Assembly: GCA_003999685.1 (NCBI GenBank)
Contig: CP021221.1
Span: forward strand, 3,100,001 to 3,164,000
Direction: 5' to 3'
DNA: 64,000 nt
Source: Taiwanofungus camphoratus
Lineage: Eukaryota > Basidiomycota > Agaricomycetes > Polyporales > Taiwanofungaceae
The notes under the pieces were generated by a model. That model saw only the letters and a list, made by a program, of their open reading frames with translations, had not been told where the DNA came from and ran no database searches. The translations under genes and the position numbers were made by a program. How positions within the stretch are numbered: the stretch's first letter is position 1; each line of letters opens with the position of its first letter. Of this stretch, positions 11,695-25,400 are shown one piece after another.

Positions 11695-14600
11695 TTACAA
11701 CTGAACTTGAGACGGCTCGATGTCCAAGTCATCATCAGAGTCATCCTCACCAAGAACACCAATAAGTTTGTCGATTGAATCCTCCTTGTTGCCCTCGAAT
11801 AGCTGGGCAAGAAGGTCCTGGTCTTCGACGTTCTCCATCTCCAACATTGCTTTCTCAGACGTAATCCAATCAGCGGTGAAGTTCAGGCGCTCCTTCTTGA
11901 TCATGAACTTCAGCATCTGAAGGGCTTCCATCAGGACTGGTTTAATACGGTTCCTCTTCTTGGTGTCCGTTTCACCGCTGGATGAGAAGATACGCTCGCT
12001 TGGAACAGAAGAGGCCTGGATTGGTAAGTAGTCCATTGCCATCGAGTAGAGCGTCGGAAATGTGGTTTCATTAGCCTAATGTGCGCAAGGTAAGCATGTG
12101 TATCTGGATCAGCAACGGTCAAACACTGACCTCCCAGAATTTGAGAATGTTCATCCCTTTTGGTGAGGGTGCAGCGGTCGTGTACGCCATGTACTCTTCT
12201 TCGACCGTCTGCTGGTGGGATTGACTCTCATCATCGCCGATTACCAGATCACTAAACCCATACTGCGACGCAAGCGTTGTCCACGCATCTCCACTGATGC
12301 CAGTGGGATTGGACCGATTGGTCCCACTGGCCCTGCCCACATCTGTATCACGCATTGTTCTGGCATGCTCTGCCCGTTCACGGTATTCGTTCATCTAATT
12401 TTTTATAAGTCAGGATTTACCAGGGTTTGAGTAAAAGTAAGTCATACCATGGATTTGATTTTGAAAACCACATCAGTAACGTAGCTGTCCTCCCAATGGT
12501 TGTGAATCCAAGACAAACGCACAGTGGGGTTTAGAACTATGCCCTCCGGCATAAGAATAAGGATAAAATCAATGATAGAATAGAAAACTCACGCATTGAA
12601 ATGATGTATGCACGTGTACAATCCATGCGAGAATAGTATTTTGTTGCCCATTTTAATCCGACTTTGGTGAATGTTCCGAGATGAGGTTTCTTCTCAGCAA
12701 GTCGCTCCCAACTCGTCATAAAGGTCTCAAATGACGGAATCGAGCCTGACAGAATTGGATTGAGTTCACTAGACATGATCTGTTGTACACGATGGGGAAT
12801 CTTGAAATTTGCTCAGGCTGTCAGTGGTGCTTGAGTAAAGCTATAACGCAAAACTCACACATAAGATAACTCCGAAATCAGTTAATGCAGACCACTGCAA
12901 CTCAGTCAATTTGAGTTGTGACAGGTCCTTCTGATTAGGGCTCTCAACGAAATGATCAATTGCCTATTTAGAGACAATGAGAGCCGCAAATTACAAGTCG
13001 CAGGATGAGCTTACCGGACGCAATTCAAGTAAACGTCTAATCATATAATATACTGAGTCCCAACGAGTCTTGACGTCTCTCAATAGTTGGAGTGGGGGCA
13101 CTCGAACTATGATAGGAGGGTCACCGACCTGGAACCAGCCCTTCGCATTACCGTTACTGATCAGATCATCGAAGTCGTCACGACGCTTTCCAGAAGAACG
13201 TAATGCTTGCACGATTGCGCGACCCAGTGCAATTGGATGACGCTCGCGTTCACGTTGATGGGTGACAAGAGAGTCCGTCGAGAGCTCTGAATCAGAATCG
13301 TCAGTGTTCATGTCAGGGTGCTTGTTATCTGTCATTTCATCAATGACATGTTGACAAGCAATATTGATAACGTGAGCAAAACACATAATTCGATTATCCT
13401 GGCTATCGAAGATAATCTCTCGAGGGCGAAGCAAGGTCTCAAACTCCTTAAGGAATGTTTCATTGTTACTGGCGTTGTCGAGTGTAAAATGTCCGATCTG
13501 AACGTGTTTTGAGCGGTCAACAATGGAGCTGACTAAGGGAGTGGGGTGCTTACCTTGACAGTCACGCCTGCACGATCAAGCAGCTTTAAAATAATCTTGG
13601 CAAGGTTTTTTCCATCGTGTTTTCCGAATATACGATGGAAGGCCAGCAGACCTGCTTTTAGAAGTAGAGATTTTGTTAACTTGTCCCTGGCTATCCAGTG
13701 ACCTGTGAGGCAAAGGTATGGGCGACGTCTTTGATCAGACCAAATGTCCAGAGTGAAGCTGATTTTGCCGATCGCATGCTGGGAAGCACAGCTGTGAGCG
13801 TGCCATAAGTACGCAAATGGTTTTGAAAACGTACCGTGAGATCATCCTTAAGCATATCAAACCCTATCTTCCAAGCTTTGATTATCAACTCACGAACCTT
13901 CGTGCGACGGGGTATATCTTTCTCCTGCAGATCTTCACGCAGGTATAGGAGAAGACTGCGGAATTCTGGGCATTGGACAACATTAAGTGACTAGATAACT
14001 TTTATTAGCACTGGGAAGCAGAAATAATAAATTGACTCTGTACTTGGTCATCAGCAACTATGAATCTTATTAGGTGCTGGTGAAATTCCGACAAAGAGAA
14101 TAACCCCCGACTGACACCACTCTGGTTGATGGCTGCGAGTTGCTCCGCCTTCACTGAGAGAGCCTTGGCCTCCTTTTCGCGCTCCCTTCTCTTCGGCAGT
14201 TGCATCAACCAGCCGAACTCGGTACACTTCGATAAGTAGATATCTTCATGATATCTCTCCAAGTGAACGCGTAAGGATGTGTTTGAGGTTGAGGTTGAGA
14301 ACGTGTATCTACGGCTCTCGGGCCATGTTGACAAGGTAGACTCGTGTGACTGTCTTTTTAAGCCGTCATAACAATATTAGTTGAACTTTAGCTTCAATAC
14401 GTTCTGAATTGACTTACTTGCACAGCTTACAAACAGTTCGCTTGGTCTTGTCATTTCTGTCACGAGGAGCTACTTTCTCAAAAAAGAAATTAATGTCATG
14501 GGCCGCGCTTCTAGAACTAGGAGGAGTAGGTTCAGAATCGGCAACTGAACCAGTTGCAGTTGCAGCTGCGGAATCCAGATGACCACGGGGATGAGGCTGG

Positions 14601-14746
14601 GGATTCTTGCTCTGCATCATCTCTCTTCGAGATGACTCGGATCCGCCAGATACATCAAGGTTAAAATCCTCTTCTGATGAGGCCTTAGAGGATGCTATAC
14701 GAGTTTTGCGGCTGTGTCTGCCATGTCCATTTCGGTGCTTAGCCAT
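11695..14746 (-). CDS. hAT transposase, 849 aa, ten exons, intact frame
   Basis: Enzyme that cuts and pastes the element. Exons: 14746-14418, 14353-14044, 13990-13835, 13778-13554, 13497-13015, 12963-12859, 12800-12593, 12536-12448, 12394-12131, 12075-11695. All introns are short with GT...AG ends, the lengths sum to 2,550 nt, and no internal stop occurs. Domains: Ser-rich N-terminus; BED-type zinc finger (CKLC about residue 106, HLERYH about 140); RNase H fold with catalytic Asp candidates in SFTLDIWSD and HFTLDNASNN, with CFAHVINIACQ following; DVKTRWDSVYYM; KYYSRMD; and the hAT C-terminal dimerisation region PIQASSVPSERIFSSSGE near the end, closed by an acidic tail. The third catalytic residue (Glu) cannot be placed with certainty. 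ATG 14746 gives the longest BED-containing protein. Confidence 0.95.
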
Positions 14747-14893
14747 GTTAGTAGTATTGCACCTAACTTACAAGTAACATCTCAGTATATATGGCAAAAA
14801 TGCCTGGCAAGCCACACACCTTCCGCAAGATTTACACGAGGCGAAGATGCCCGAACCTTACTGTGATTCACGTAATAATGGAGAAATTGTACT

Positions 14894-15601
14894 CTACGTA
14901 CATTCAAATCTGCCATCAATCTCATCCTCTTCACCCGAGTCTGATGGCGTCAATAGCTGAGGTAAGTCCATATCTTCATTAGTGCAGCTACCTAGAGAAT
15001 TCTCCTCGTTTTCGACAGTAGTACTAGTATCAGATTTCAAATTGACAGACACCGCAGTAGATGAATCTGCGTTCATGTTTGAGTCAGCGTGCAACAGCCT
15101 CTAAATTTGTTCTTATCTCAGACGTAACATCTTGAGAGATAAATGTAAGCTTACAAAATATTCAATTCGGACCCACTTCAGAAATGAATCTAGCTCATGT
15201 TCACAATTGTCTTGAAGAACAACAGATTGTAGCATGTGCCAGACATGACACCAATCCACCCGTCTGTGAGCTCTCGTGACAGAGGAACGCAAAAGGTCAA
15301 AAAAATCCTTTAATAATTGTTGCTGTGCTTCGGTCATTTTCGCAAGGATGACAGGATGGTTGAGCCGTCTGTCAGGTGGGACGACCAGATCAGTAGCGGA
15401 GAGATGTATCTGTGAAAGACTTCTTGTAAGTGTGAAGACACTTTCTATATACTTTGAATCACGTACAAAAGAGTCCGATTCTGGGACAGATATCGCTGTT
15501 ACGGCTAAGCTTCTGTGTGGACCATTCATCCATACGTCCGTCAATAGCCCTGATGGATTGTTGTTGGGCTGAGAACGGGTTGTGTCAGTGGAGCGTTGCA
15601 T
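14894..15601 (-). CDS. Second transposon ORF, 217 aa, unknown function
   Basis: Two exons, 15601-15155 and 15100-14894, join in phase across a 54-nt GT-AG intron. The product has a hydrophobic/aromatic middle (HRRVDWCHVWHMLQ, LDSFLKWVRIEYF) and an acidic C-terminal part (VENEENSLGS, DSGEEDEIDG). I recognise no domain. It lies 147 bp upstream of the transposase start on the same strand, and flanking cargo differs from it, so it is probably original to the element. It could be an accessory protein or a separated N-terminal part of a longer transposase. The start is the first ATG; an extra upstream exon cannot be excluded. Confidence 0.6.
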
Positions 15602-15929
15602 CGAGAAATGGGAGTTGGGACTACGGGCCTTCTCATGCTAGTGTAAATATATACAGTGCGTACACAATTTGCCACCAGCATTTGCGCCTGATGACTAGGC
15701 CTTGATTCTCGTAGCTTTCTAAGAATAAGTAAAGAGTAATAGAACACACTTAGAAGAGAAGTCACGTAAGTGAAAGAGCATCTGACGTACCTAACCGACC
15801 CCTATGACCCCACTATCAGAACCGCTACATATACTCGTGTGCAAAGACGTCAAAAGGCGATTGAGTCTGAGAGTCTCAGAGGGACTTGCAAAGTCATGAG
15901 AAATGGTATTGTGTTACGTGCGAAGAATC
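15602..15929 (-). other. Intergenic region upstream of the transposon genes
   Basis: No coding frame recognised. It lies between the broken 3' end of the captured Ser-rich gene and the second ORF, so it probably holds the promoter for one or both transposon genes. Confidence 0.4.
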
Positions 15930-18900
15930 TTACATAAAGGGCGTTCCTTGACTGACGTTCTCCTTCTGATCATTGGAATTGAACTTTCCTGTACTGCGTT
16001 TAGACCGACCATGAGTGGTGCAACGAGCACTAGATGTCGCTCGTGGGTGTGTAGGAAGGGGCGGCTGGCCGAGGTTCTTGCCCAGCTTGGATGGCTCGAA
16101 ATCAATGGTGAAGGGTGTAAAAGGTTTGATCACCTCCAGAGCGGCTGGTGGGGAGACTGTCTTGACATTGCCGTTGACAGGAACCTTTTGAAGGACAGCT
16201 TGAGAGGATATTGCGAGATGTTCGCTGGTAGGAACGTCGTGAGGAAGCTCCCCAACCGACCATCACGACTGTTCGGGAGATAGTGACGACCTTATGATTC
16301 GGATAGGGTACGGCGACGCTCTTGATGAAGTGCGAGAACGAACACGACGAGGATGGAGGTCCGAGGGAAGTGGTCTGTAATTCTTTTGGGAATGCTCTAG
16401 CATTGCTCGCATTCCCCCTCGGTTTCTGGGAGGATGGAAAGCTGCAATATGAAATTCAGCAGAGGACTAGACGAAGACGCTCGACACTCACATTGGACTG
16501 CGAAAATTGAGAACGGGGTGTCCACCCAGGTCTGTTTGCTCTCAACCACTGTTTCCTGTGCCTCATCTCGCAGGGCATAATACCTTTGCAAGGTTGTTAT
16601 GCCATGCTCCTCGTCCCAATCGCTCGGCATGGATTCAGTGTCGCCATCAACAATGAAGACTGAGTCACAGACGAGAGGAGAAGCTGTCTCCGGCCCTAAT
16701 GGCTTGATAGGAGATGGTGAACTTGCCACAGAGGATTCCTCCTGGATAATCTCATAAACCGATGATCGTGATGCACGTGCCTGAGAAATACGATGACGGT
16801 GCCCAGTACCTCGAGCTCTGGCTCTGGCTCTGGCACTTGCGACACCACTACTTGGATACGTGGAGTTGGTCAGGAGGGCATTTAAATAGCCAAGATCAAT
16901 GCTAGATTGTGAACCGCTAGACTGGGAAGAACCATCTGAACTCGACAAGGGAGGCGTCTCAGCTCCCGAACTGGAGACAGTGCTTGAACGCGACCGTGAG
17001 CCAGGTTCAGGTCGAGAGAAGATGGAACGCGAGCATACTTCAATGTCATATTAGTATACATGAACGGGGCATGTTTCCAATACAATGATTGCGACTCACA
17101 AGACACGAGTAGATCCTCTCCGTGAGCCATGAAAGCACTATCCTCTAGACTCTGCCGTTCTAAGAGCCCCTTGCGTGCCATGATCATCCGTTCTCCACCG
17201 AATTGACGAGATGATGTAGAGGCGATTGAAGGCTTCTCTATCAGTCTCGTTTTGTTTGGAGAGTCAACCTTCTGGACATCTTCCTGCCTGAATTGAAGAA
17301 CAGCCTGGGGCAGCGCTGAGCGCTGCATTTTCTCAACCCTGACACAAGGAGAAGTCCCAATCAACCAGCTAATTGACCGACGACGAACGCGATCACCGTC
17401 TAGCATCTATCGAGACACATCAGATTGATTCATAAAATGTAAATAGAGAAACTTACAGTGATCATTGTGTCATCTTCCTTCCGTGGACTATGTACACTTG
17501 CTTCGCTCATCATGGAAAGAGGGCGGAACTGATGAGTCGGTAGCTGATGACCATGTTGCGAATAAGATTGATCGCAACCAAAGACCGAATCTGAGAAGAC
17601 CGATGTCCGGTTTGTGGTCTTTTCGAATAGTGAACCATCCATGAACGACTTCCTGGCCTCGTCTGAGAATGACTCCCAAGACGGGCGGTGATTGAGCGAT
17701 TCACCCGCGACGCTCTCAGGCGGAGAGGCTGATATTGCGGTGAGGGGCATGCCATGATCGTTATCGAACATCTTGTCTCCTAGCCCAGGACGACCAAGCC
17801 GATGCGCTGAGAAGTCACTCCACTGCGAATCGATCGAAGCGTCGTGGCGATGACGAGCCCACGCCGCACGACCCCCATGAGCACCATACATAGCATACGA
17901 GTGCGCCACAGAGCTGACACTGGTACCAGAGTCATTCCGTCTGTGTGCCCCGAAGCTACGATTGTATAAACTGATCGGCGGTCCGTTTGACACGATAGAC
18001 ATGCCGGACTCATGACGACGATGACCACGCCTGGAAGGATATGACACCTGGGTAGATCCAGGAGCTCGGAAGTAAAAGCTCGAGGCGTCGCTGTCCACAC
18101 GTTGACGACGGTAGTCTCTGTGGATGAAGGAGAATGTGTCATCTACTGACATGGACATTAACATCGCGTCGATCGACGGAGGACGACTGGGACCATAGCC
18201 AAATGGATCCGCGGAGCCAGAGTGCACGACAGCACCATACGACGATTCAGATGCGATGCTGAATACCGAATCTTCCCGCCCATACGTCGGTCGCGAAAAT
18301 GCACCTGGAGACGGATAGAATGCTGGTCGATTGGGACCAAATTCGAACCCTCGTCTAACCTCGTCAAAAGATTCAAAACCAGTGAAACTCGCTTCAGATG
18401 CATTTCGAGAATGACTCGAATGGGACTCAGAGGTTTGTGGAACTTGCCTTACCTCTCGTGCACGTCGTTTGGAGCTGGAATCAGAATGAAGTCGAGGCCG
18501 GGGAACGGCTGGTGCAATCTCTGATGCCTTCGCCATGATAGATCTGAGCACAGAACTGTCCTCCTCGACATCGGACGGCTGAGATGGAGAGCGAATGTGA
18601 GACAGTGGCGGGATAATATCTGACAATGTCATAGGCTTTGCCTGCCTCTCCTCAACAGTCTCAGGAACAGATGGCTTGCCACCGAACTTGAAATCGACGT
18701 TCAACTGCCCGTCTGATGCCTTAGAGCGCATGGAGCCAGAACGCGTACTTGCCGGATAAACTCTACATTCGTCCTCCGTCCCTTCGTCCATGAAGAATCG
18801 AAAATCCTTAGAAACACCAGAATCCAGGCATGGAGGGCTCATCAAATCGTCATACAGAGCTGATCGGCCTTCCGGGTCTGGATCGCTCTGCGGGGCTACA

Positions 18901-21900
18901 TCTTCTGGTGGGGCGCGACGGAAAGCAGGCGGAAGAGCCGGCACTGGAGGTACCGCCAAAAATTTCTCCTTGAGGCCTAACTGCTCACCTAAGCCATAAC
19001 CGAGTTCAATCCTTGCAGGGGTACGGAAAGCATTTTCCAACTGCTCCACGAAGCTGCGCCTGTCCGAGGCACCAGACTCGTTGAGTTTCTGTAACTCCCC
19101 TGTGAAGTCAAAAGACTTCTTGGTGTCATCCTCAGAAGATGATCCGTTCCCTCCTTCATCAATGTCCGCTTGGTTGGCTTCCTCATCATGGAGCTGGAAG
19201 AGCGGGACAGGCGGAACATTGGCGGTGTCCCCTGGAAGTTCAGTCTGCAGAAGCGGCAATTCGGGTGATTCAACTGGAGACGACGGTGCGGAAAGTCCTC
19301 GGAAGGAAAGCGTGTCATCTAAACATTTCGTGCACTCCTCATCGGACTGGCCGGATAGGATCACTTGCAACTCATCAGGAATATCAGAATCCGAATCCTC
19401 AGGATCTACAGGAGGTTCAGTAGAAGGAGACCCTCCCATAGTCCCGGTTAGTCCCAGGCCCTTCCTTGCCTCAGGAGAGATGGGAATACCACTATTATCA
19501 AGGGACTTCCGTAAACTTCTCTGGTTGATCTTGCCCTTGATGGCCACCAGAGATGAGCCCCTCCCGACATCACCAGTGCTCCTCTTGAATACAGGAGTCG
19601 GCGAAGGCACGGACTCGTCTTCGCCGTTCGATGATCTCAATCCGACCTTAGAGGGCCTCGAACCGAACGTGGCTGATGAAGGAGCGGCCCCCTCAGGATT
19701 GCTGACAGGCGGCGTGACCGTACTCGGAGATGGTGATGGCGCCATAGCCACTATGGGTGGAGACTTGGCTTTCGCAGGGCGTAGCGGCTGGAACACAAGG
19801 GGAGGCTCAGCTGCAGGAACCGGCGTTAAGGTACGCTTGTGAGTCAGACGGGTAGTCACCGTAGTTCTCGTGGGTGCCTTCCTGGGTGATACTTCCCAGT
19901 TGAGCTCAGACCACGGAGCAATTTGTTGACCGATCACCTGTTTGGGACACGACGGTTGCTGCATTCCCGTGGCGCCTGCTGTGAAGAGTTTGCCATAGGG
20001 TCAGAGAGAGCTGATGGAGGCATTACTCTCGCGTAACTCGGTCTTCAAAGGACTACCTGTACCAAAGATTCGCTTCTTGATGGGACTCTCGTCATTGTTC
20101 TGGGGCCAGACAGGCTTGACCGGTGATGTCTTTGTACTGCTGGCTGGCGTGGCCTCCAAATCCAAACGGTTAATCAAAGAAGCTAGATCGTTAGTCGCAG
20201 CATCCAGAATTGATAGGACGCCTGGACAACAAAGATTGAGCATCAAAAACTGTCAGCGAAAATCCAGACACTGACCGTCTCCATCATCGCATATTGCTTG
20301 AGGCCTCGCTCTATCCAACATTTGCTCGGAGACAGGTCGAGGACGGGCACGCTTCACGGGAGTCTCAATACGACGCTCCTCAGTATGATCTGAATGACCA
20401 TCCACAGTTGCCTCCTCGACAGTGACTATGGGCTGCTCAGCTACCGACGGAGGCGACATGGATGGAGGTCTCTGTAGCTCAGCCTTGGGGAAGATTTCCA
20501 TAATGGTCTTGCGCTTCCTAGACTCCGAGCTTCTGCGACTTTCCTTGACGCCTCTTGTAGTCTGGGATTCTTTTTCGCGGCTCTTCCTCTCTTTCCTCTG
20601 CATCTCCTTCGAGGACCGGATCCCTGCCTCATCCCAGCGCACAGAAACGACGGAGCTCGAGGATGAACGTGCCGAGCGCCCCGAAAATACGGACACAGCA
20701 GAGGCAGTAGATGGGGGCCGAAGCGAGGAGCTATTCGAAGCAACAGATGTAGGCCGACCCTGGGCATTCATGATGAGATGGGCTGAGTCAACGGACAGCC
20801 GGCTCGGAGCGGGAGGCGGATCCGCCGACGAGTGTGATGACGACGAAGTGTTGCGGACAGTCATCAACCTCATAGTTGAGGGCAAACCAAGGCCTAGGAC
20901 GCTCTGCTTCTTCTTGCCAAGGGCCTTGGTCGGTTCTTCTCTAGAGATGGCAGGTAGCGGTGCAGGGCTCCCTTGTGTGCTCAGAGCACCCGCCTCGAAG
21001 CTACTCCCCGAGTAACGGATCGTCTTCTCCTTCTCCTTCTCTTTTTCTTTTTCTTTCTTCTTCTTTTTCTCCCCATCCCCTTTATCTTTCTCTTTCTCCT
21101 TTGCTTTCACCTTAGTGCTGTTGATGGTGTTCGTGTTGGCGTTAGCGGACCCACCTCCCTCCTTCTCTCCATTGTTAGTATTCGTCAATTGTGCCCAACT
21201 GGCCATCCGTGCTAACGACCTCATGGACTTGATAGCCCGCACTGCAATTGAACCGTTAGCTGAAACAGCGGCTGGAGCCAGAAGGTCGTTGGTGGTGTCT
21301 GAAGGTTTTCCAGCACTGGCATCCAAGATAACTGAAGGGGGTTGCGGCGTGGTTCGCACTGACGAAGTAGTATCCTGGAGTACTTCTTTAGGTGTCAGAT
21401 TTGAGAGCATGATTCCGGAGTCCAGCGAATTGAAGCGGGCACGCGTTTCTAGTGACTTCGCGGGCTCAGGAGCTAGGCACAAATCAGTCAGCGGTATAGC
21501 CCCCAATACATGAGTCAACTTACTCTGTGAGCGGATTTGCGGCTGCGATTTCTCGCAGGTCTTCTCTTTGCTCTTTTCTTTCGAATCCTTCCTTCCACAC
21601 CCGATGCTCCACCACTTTTGGCTCTCATCTCCTTTCACTTTCAATAGATGCTCCGTAGGCTGCTTACTTTCCTTCGGTACAGACGGGATGTTCGTTACCT
21701 CACTGAGCGCGCCCCACTTCATGCCGTCTAGGCCCAACCTCGATTTCTTCTTCTTAACTACCACAATTTCACCGAGGTCAGAGTCGTCTGCATGGTCTAC
21801 ATAGATCTCGAACCCGCTCCGACCCGTTGATGCAGTTCCGCCACCCACACGTCATACGACATCTGAGAAGTCCTTGGTTGCCTTCTCCTTCGCTTTCCCC

Positions 21901-22175
21901 GCTCCTCCGAGCAGTCCTAGTTTGGACTTCTTTGGAACCAAACATTTGCGAGGAGCTTGCGAGTCAGTGCGTGGAGCGAGAGGCGATGATGCAAAAGGCG
22001 CAACTGAAGAAAAAGATGTACTGGCATCGGAAGCTGAGCCCGTCGCAGACGGTGTGGCGGAGATAAGACAAATGGTAGGAACATGTTGAGCTGGAGTCCC
22101 ATTAGCAGACACGGGCGAAGGCGAACGTGTCGATGATGGAGCATTGGGAGTAGCTGCACGAGACAAGAGAGGTAG
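15930..22175 (-). pseudogene. Captured large Ser-rich conserved basidiomycete gene, function unknown
   Basis: Long low-complexity protein of the kind conserved across Agaricomycetes but uncharacterised; assignment is from memory of the family. Readable parts in order: a VPKKSKLGLLGGAGKAKEK region; SGFEIYVDHADDSDLGE; a Lys/Glu tract near 21080-21015; VLSILDAATNDLASLINRL; the long exon 19964-17430 with SVFSIASESSYGAVVHSG and RLGRPGLGDKMFD; LDGDRVRRRSISWLIG; SSSDGSSQSSGSQSSIDLGY; RYYALRDEAQETVVESK; and a tail with KPFTPFTIDFEPSK. No ATG is seen at the 5' edge and the family C-terminus is missing, so both ends are truncated. TGA replaces Arg at 21852-21854 and 20001-20003. Confidence 0.8.
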
Positions 22176-22409
22176 TGTATTCTGCACTTTGCTTGGTCTT
22201 AAGAATCTTCGTGAGGGTTCTTATTGAGGATGTAAAAAGCGTGAAACGTCGTAGTTAAAAGGAAACTGAGGATGTCGTGGGGAAGTACGAGAACTCGGCG
22301 AGCGTCATCACGATCATGATGTCACTTCAGTGACGTCGGTGAGCGCGACAGCCTTCTCAGCCTTCTCCCGTGCCTCTTGTACCATGGAGTCAGCAACTTG
22401 AATAAACGG
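22176..22409 (-). other. Patchwork junction between two captured genes
   Basis: Contains a reading stretch VADSMVQEAREKAEKAVALT ending in a stop near 22300, source unknown. At 22278-22320 is a short patch resembling Fks1 DNA found again near 24470-24510 (MIVMTLAEFSYFPTT versus MIAATLAEFSYIPTT). It looks like filler DNA. Confidence 0.55.
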
Positions 22410-25400
22410 GTGAACATTTTAATCACAAAGCACCATGAGCTCGAGAAGATTCGGAAATGTACTCACGAGTGCCAACGATAGCAACTGGCTCTTTCTTGAA
22501 CTCCTTGTGGCCCTATTGAGCATATGCACTCTGGCTCGAAACTGTGTATTCCTCGAACTCATCAAGTACGTTGCAAATTTTGAGGCACTCTTCCAAATAG
22601 TTGTCCCGGTTGGTGTCAATGAGCTGCAGATATTCACCACGGTAGAAGATAATAGCATGGTTCTGGTTATCTGACTTGCCGTCGCCGAGGATAGGGTTGC
22701 CAGGTAGCTCAATGTGGAACTTGGGGTCGGCGGTGCCCACTCTCGGGAATGAATTTGGAATGGCCATCGATCAGAGCTGAGAACAAGCGAACCTCACCAC
22801 CTTTCTTGCGTGCAGGTTCCTCCTCGAGGTAGGCAATCTGTAAATCAGGGTAAGCACGAAGAAGGAATTCTGCGTTCTCCTGCTCTTCTCGGCTGAATTT
22901 CGAGTAGCGTTGCATTGAAACAACGAACTTGAACTTGCGACGCGCCATGTGCTCTAGCTCTCGCTCCAACTTGTCCGTGTTGCCACCGAAACACTGAACA
23001 ACCTCCGGGTTCTCGACGCGGTAAGGTAGCTTGATGGCCTTCGTGTAATTCATCATACCCGAGACTGTACGATACAGAGTCTGCACGAAGTGAGGCTCAA
23101 ATTCGTGTTCGCAATGTGAATTCAGGTGCAGTGCTTTTGAAACCGATGTAGTAAAACGGCAGGTCGTCTGTCTTCGATTGGCCTTTCTCGTCTGAACCAA
23201 ATGGATTTGGACCATTGTACATCTGGGACTCCTCTGCGAGAATCTTGGTGTCCTTGACAAAATTGTCCCATTCCACTGGATGCAACTGCTTGAGATATTC
23301 CAAAAGAGTGACTCGGGTGTTCTGGTCTTCCTCTCTGATGATCTTTCTGAGCGAAAGTAAGATCTACGAAATATGTTAACCACAAAGTACTATGAGATCG
23401 AGAAGGAGATTACTTTTTCGCTATAATGCGGCGTGAGGACTGTAAAGGTCGGCATCGCATCGACAGGCAAAGGCTCCAGAACAGCAGTAGTAAGAGACTG
23501 TGCGAAGAAGGAGATACGGCGCTCTGCTTCGCTACCGGGTGTAAAAAATTCGCCCTTGAAGCCTTTATCGCTCTGCGAGATAAAGAACGGAGGTACTCAA
23601 AGGCTGCGACGACCTTTCTGACCAACATCGATTTGGTGGTAGAGAAGCCTTTGAACATGATCGATAGAGAGCAGATGCTCGTGATACATAGAGATGATGA
23701 TAGCATTCCACATCTGCGAGACCAGGACCTAGGTATTGACAACGGTAAGAAGCAAGAATACCAATAACACAGAGATCCCAACCTTTGGTTTGTACTTAGT
23801 TTCCATATCAGACGTCGCAAGCAACTTCGCATAAATCCTCTTCAGCAGCCGAGTATAGATATCTTTCCAAGGTGTCCAGATTGATAATCCCAGAAGAAAT
23901 GAGTGTGCAATGCTAAAGACTGTGTTCCAAATGATCCACCAAAGGAAAGTGTCCAAGAAGAACAGGACAAGATCCATTGTGTACATAATGGTCAAGGTGA
24001 ACGCAGCCTGGTTGCGACAGAGCCCATTGCCAAAATATTTTGCATTGCAATTCTGGATCTTCATGCCAATCATGACGCGGATCGGGTTTTTGAATGAGAG
24101 CGTCAAGAAGAAGTAAGACTCTGTGAATTTGCAGCCGAAGACAAGGATCCACAGGAGGATCGACGCTAATCGCGCAGTGTGCTTAAGCGAAGGATAGCTG
24201 GCAGTAAACGTCTGGCTAGCAAGATACTTCCTTGACTTGCCCGCGACACGATCGCTGAACATGCGGCCCGATGGAAGAATGGCAAAGAGGACCGTCGCGA
24301 CAACCGAAATGAAGAACTGCACAATACCGAGGATGAGCGCCAACGAGCCGCCTGGAGAGCTACTCTCTGAGATGCCGACGTAGACAGTTGGACCAGCCGT
24401 AAGTGCGAGAGTGACAATTAGGAAGAGAAGCCGACGAGTGAGATGAGACGTGTTGTTCCATGTTGTAGGGATGTACGAAAACTCGGCGAGCGTCGCTGCA
24501 ATCATGATGACAGTGGCGACAGTGCCACCCAACGCGGTCGCAGACCATGTCAAGGCAGGTGACCTATCTCCCTTATAGATCGTCGGCGAGTTGTACGCAG
24601 TGTAGAACCAGTACATAGCGATATAGATGACCCAGATACGGTTGAAATTGACTAAGAGGTGTCCAAAAGACCGTTTCTCATAATAGGTCTTGAAGAACGC
24701 CCTGTTCCAGTCAACCCTGTCGAACTTCATGAACCGTTGAGCAGGAGGCAAGTCGACCAGTCGAGTCTATATAGTGTCCAGATCAGCAAAAATGACCAGG
24801 ACATGGCGAAAGAATGTCAACCTTATCATTAAGCACAATCCTTGCAATACCCTCTAGGTACCAAAACAGCTAGTTCACATCATCGTAGCCAATTATGCTC
24901 TCATGATCCCTCTTGCGCCGCACGAACTTGCCCTCGACAACCTCATATCCCTGATCCCTAATGAACCTGTACAGTGGCTTGACCACTGAGTGAAGATAAA
25001 GACCTTCCGGTACCGGATCGACCCTGTTCTGACACTCGGGGGACTAGTAATAGTCGTCCGCGCACTTGAAGATGAAACACAAGCACTCGGGGACGAAGCA
25101 TACCTGCGCCGCCTCGCCCCAGCACAATAGCCACAGCGCGATTTGCCGCATACAGTCGTACTGGCTCATGTTGTTCATTGCCTGCCGCCACCGGTCCATC
25201 GCACCGCTCAACGACTTTTCTGATGCGTTCTTCGGCCCCCGCTTCTTCACCGTCTTCAGTCGCTGCAGACCCGGATTCTGCGTCTGACCCACTGCGTCGT
25301 CGAGGTCCAGCTGTGCCGCAAAGTACCATTTCCGGTAGTTCGCATGCTGCCCACCGATATAGTCTGCGTGCAGCGTCAGCAGCGCCTGGTTCGGCGACAT

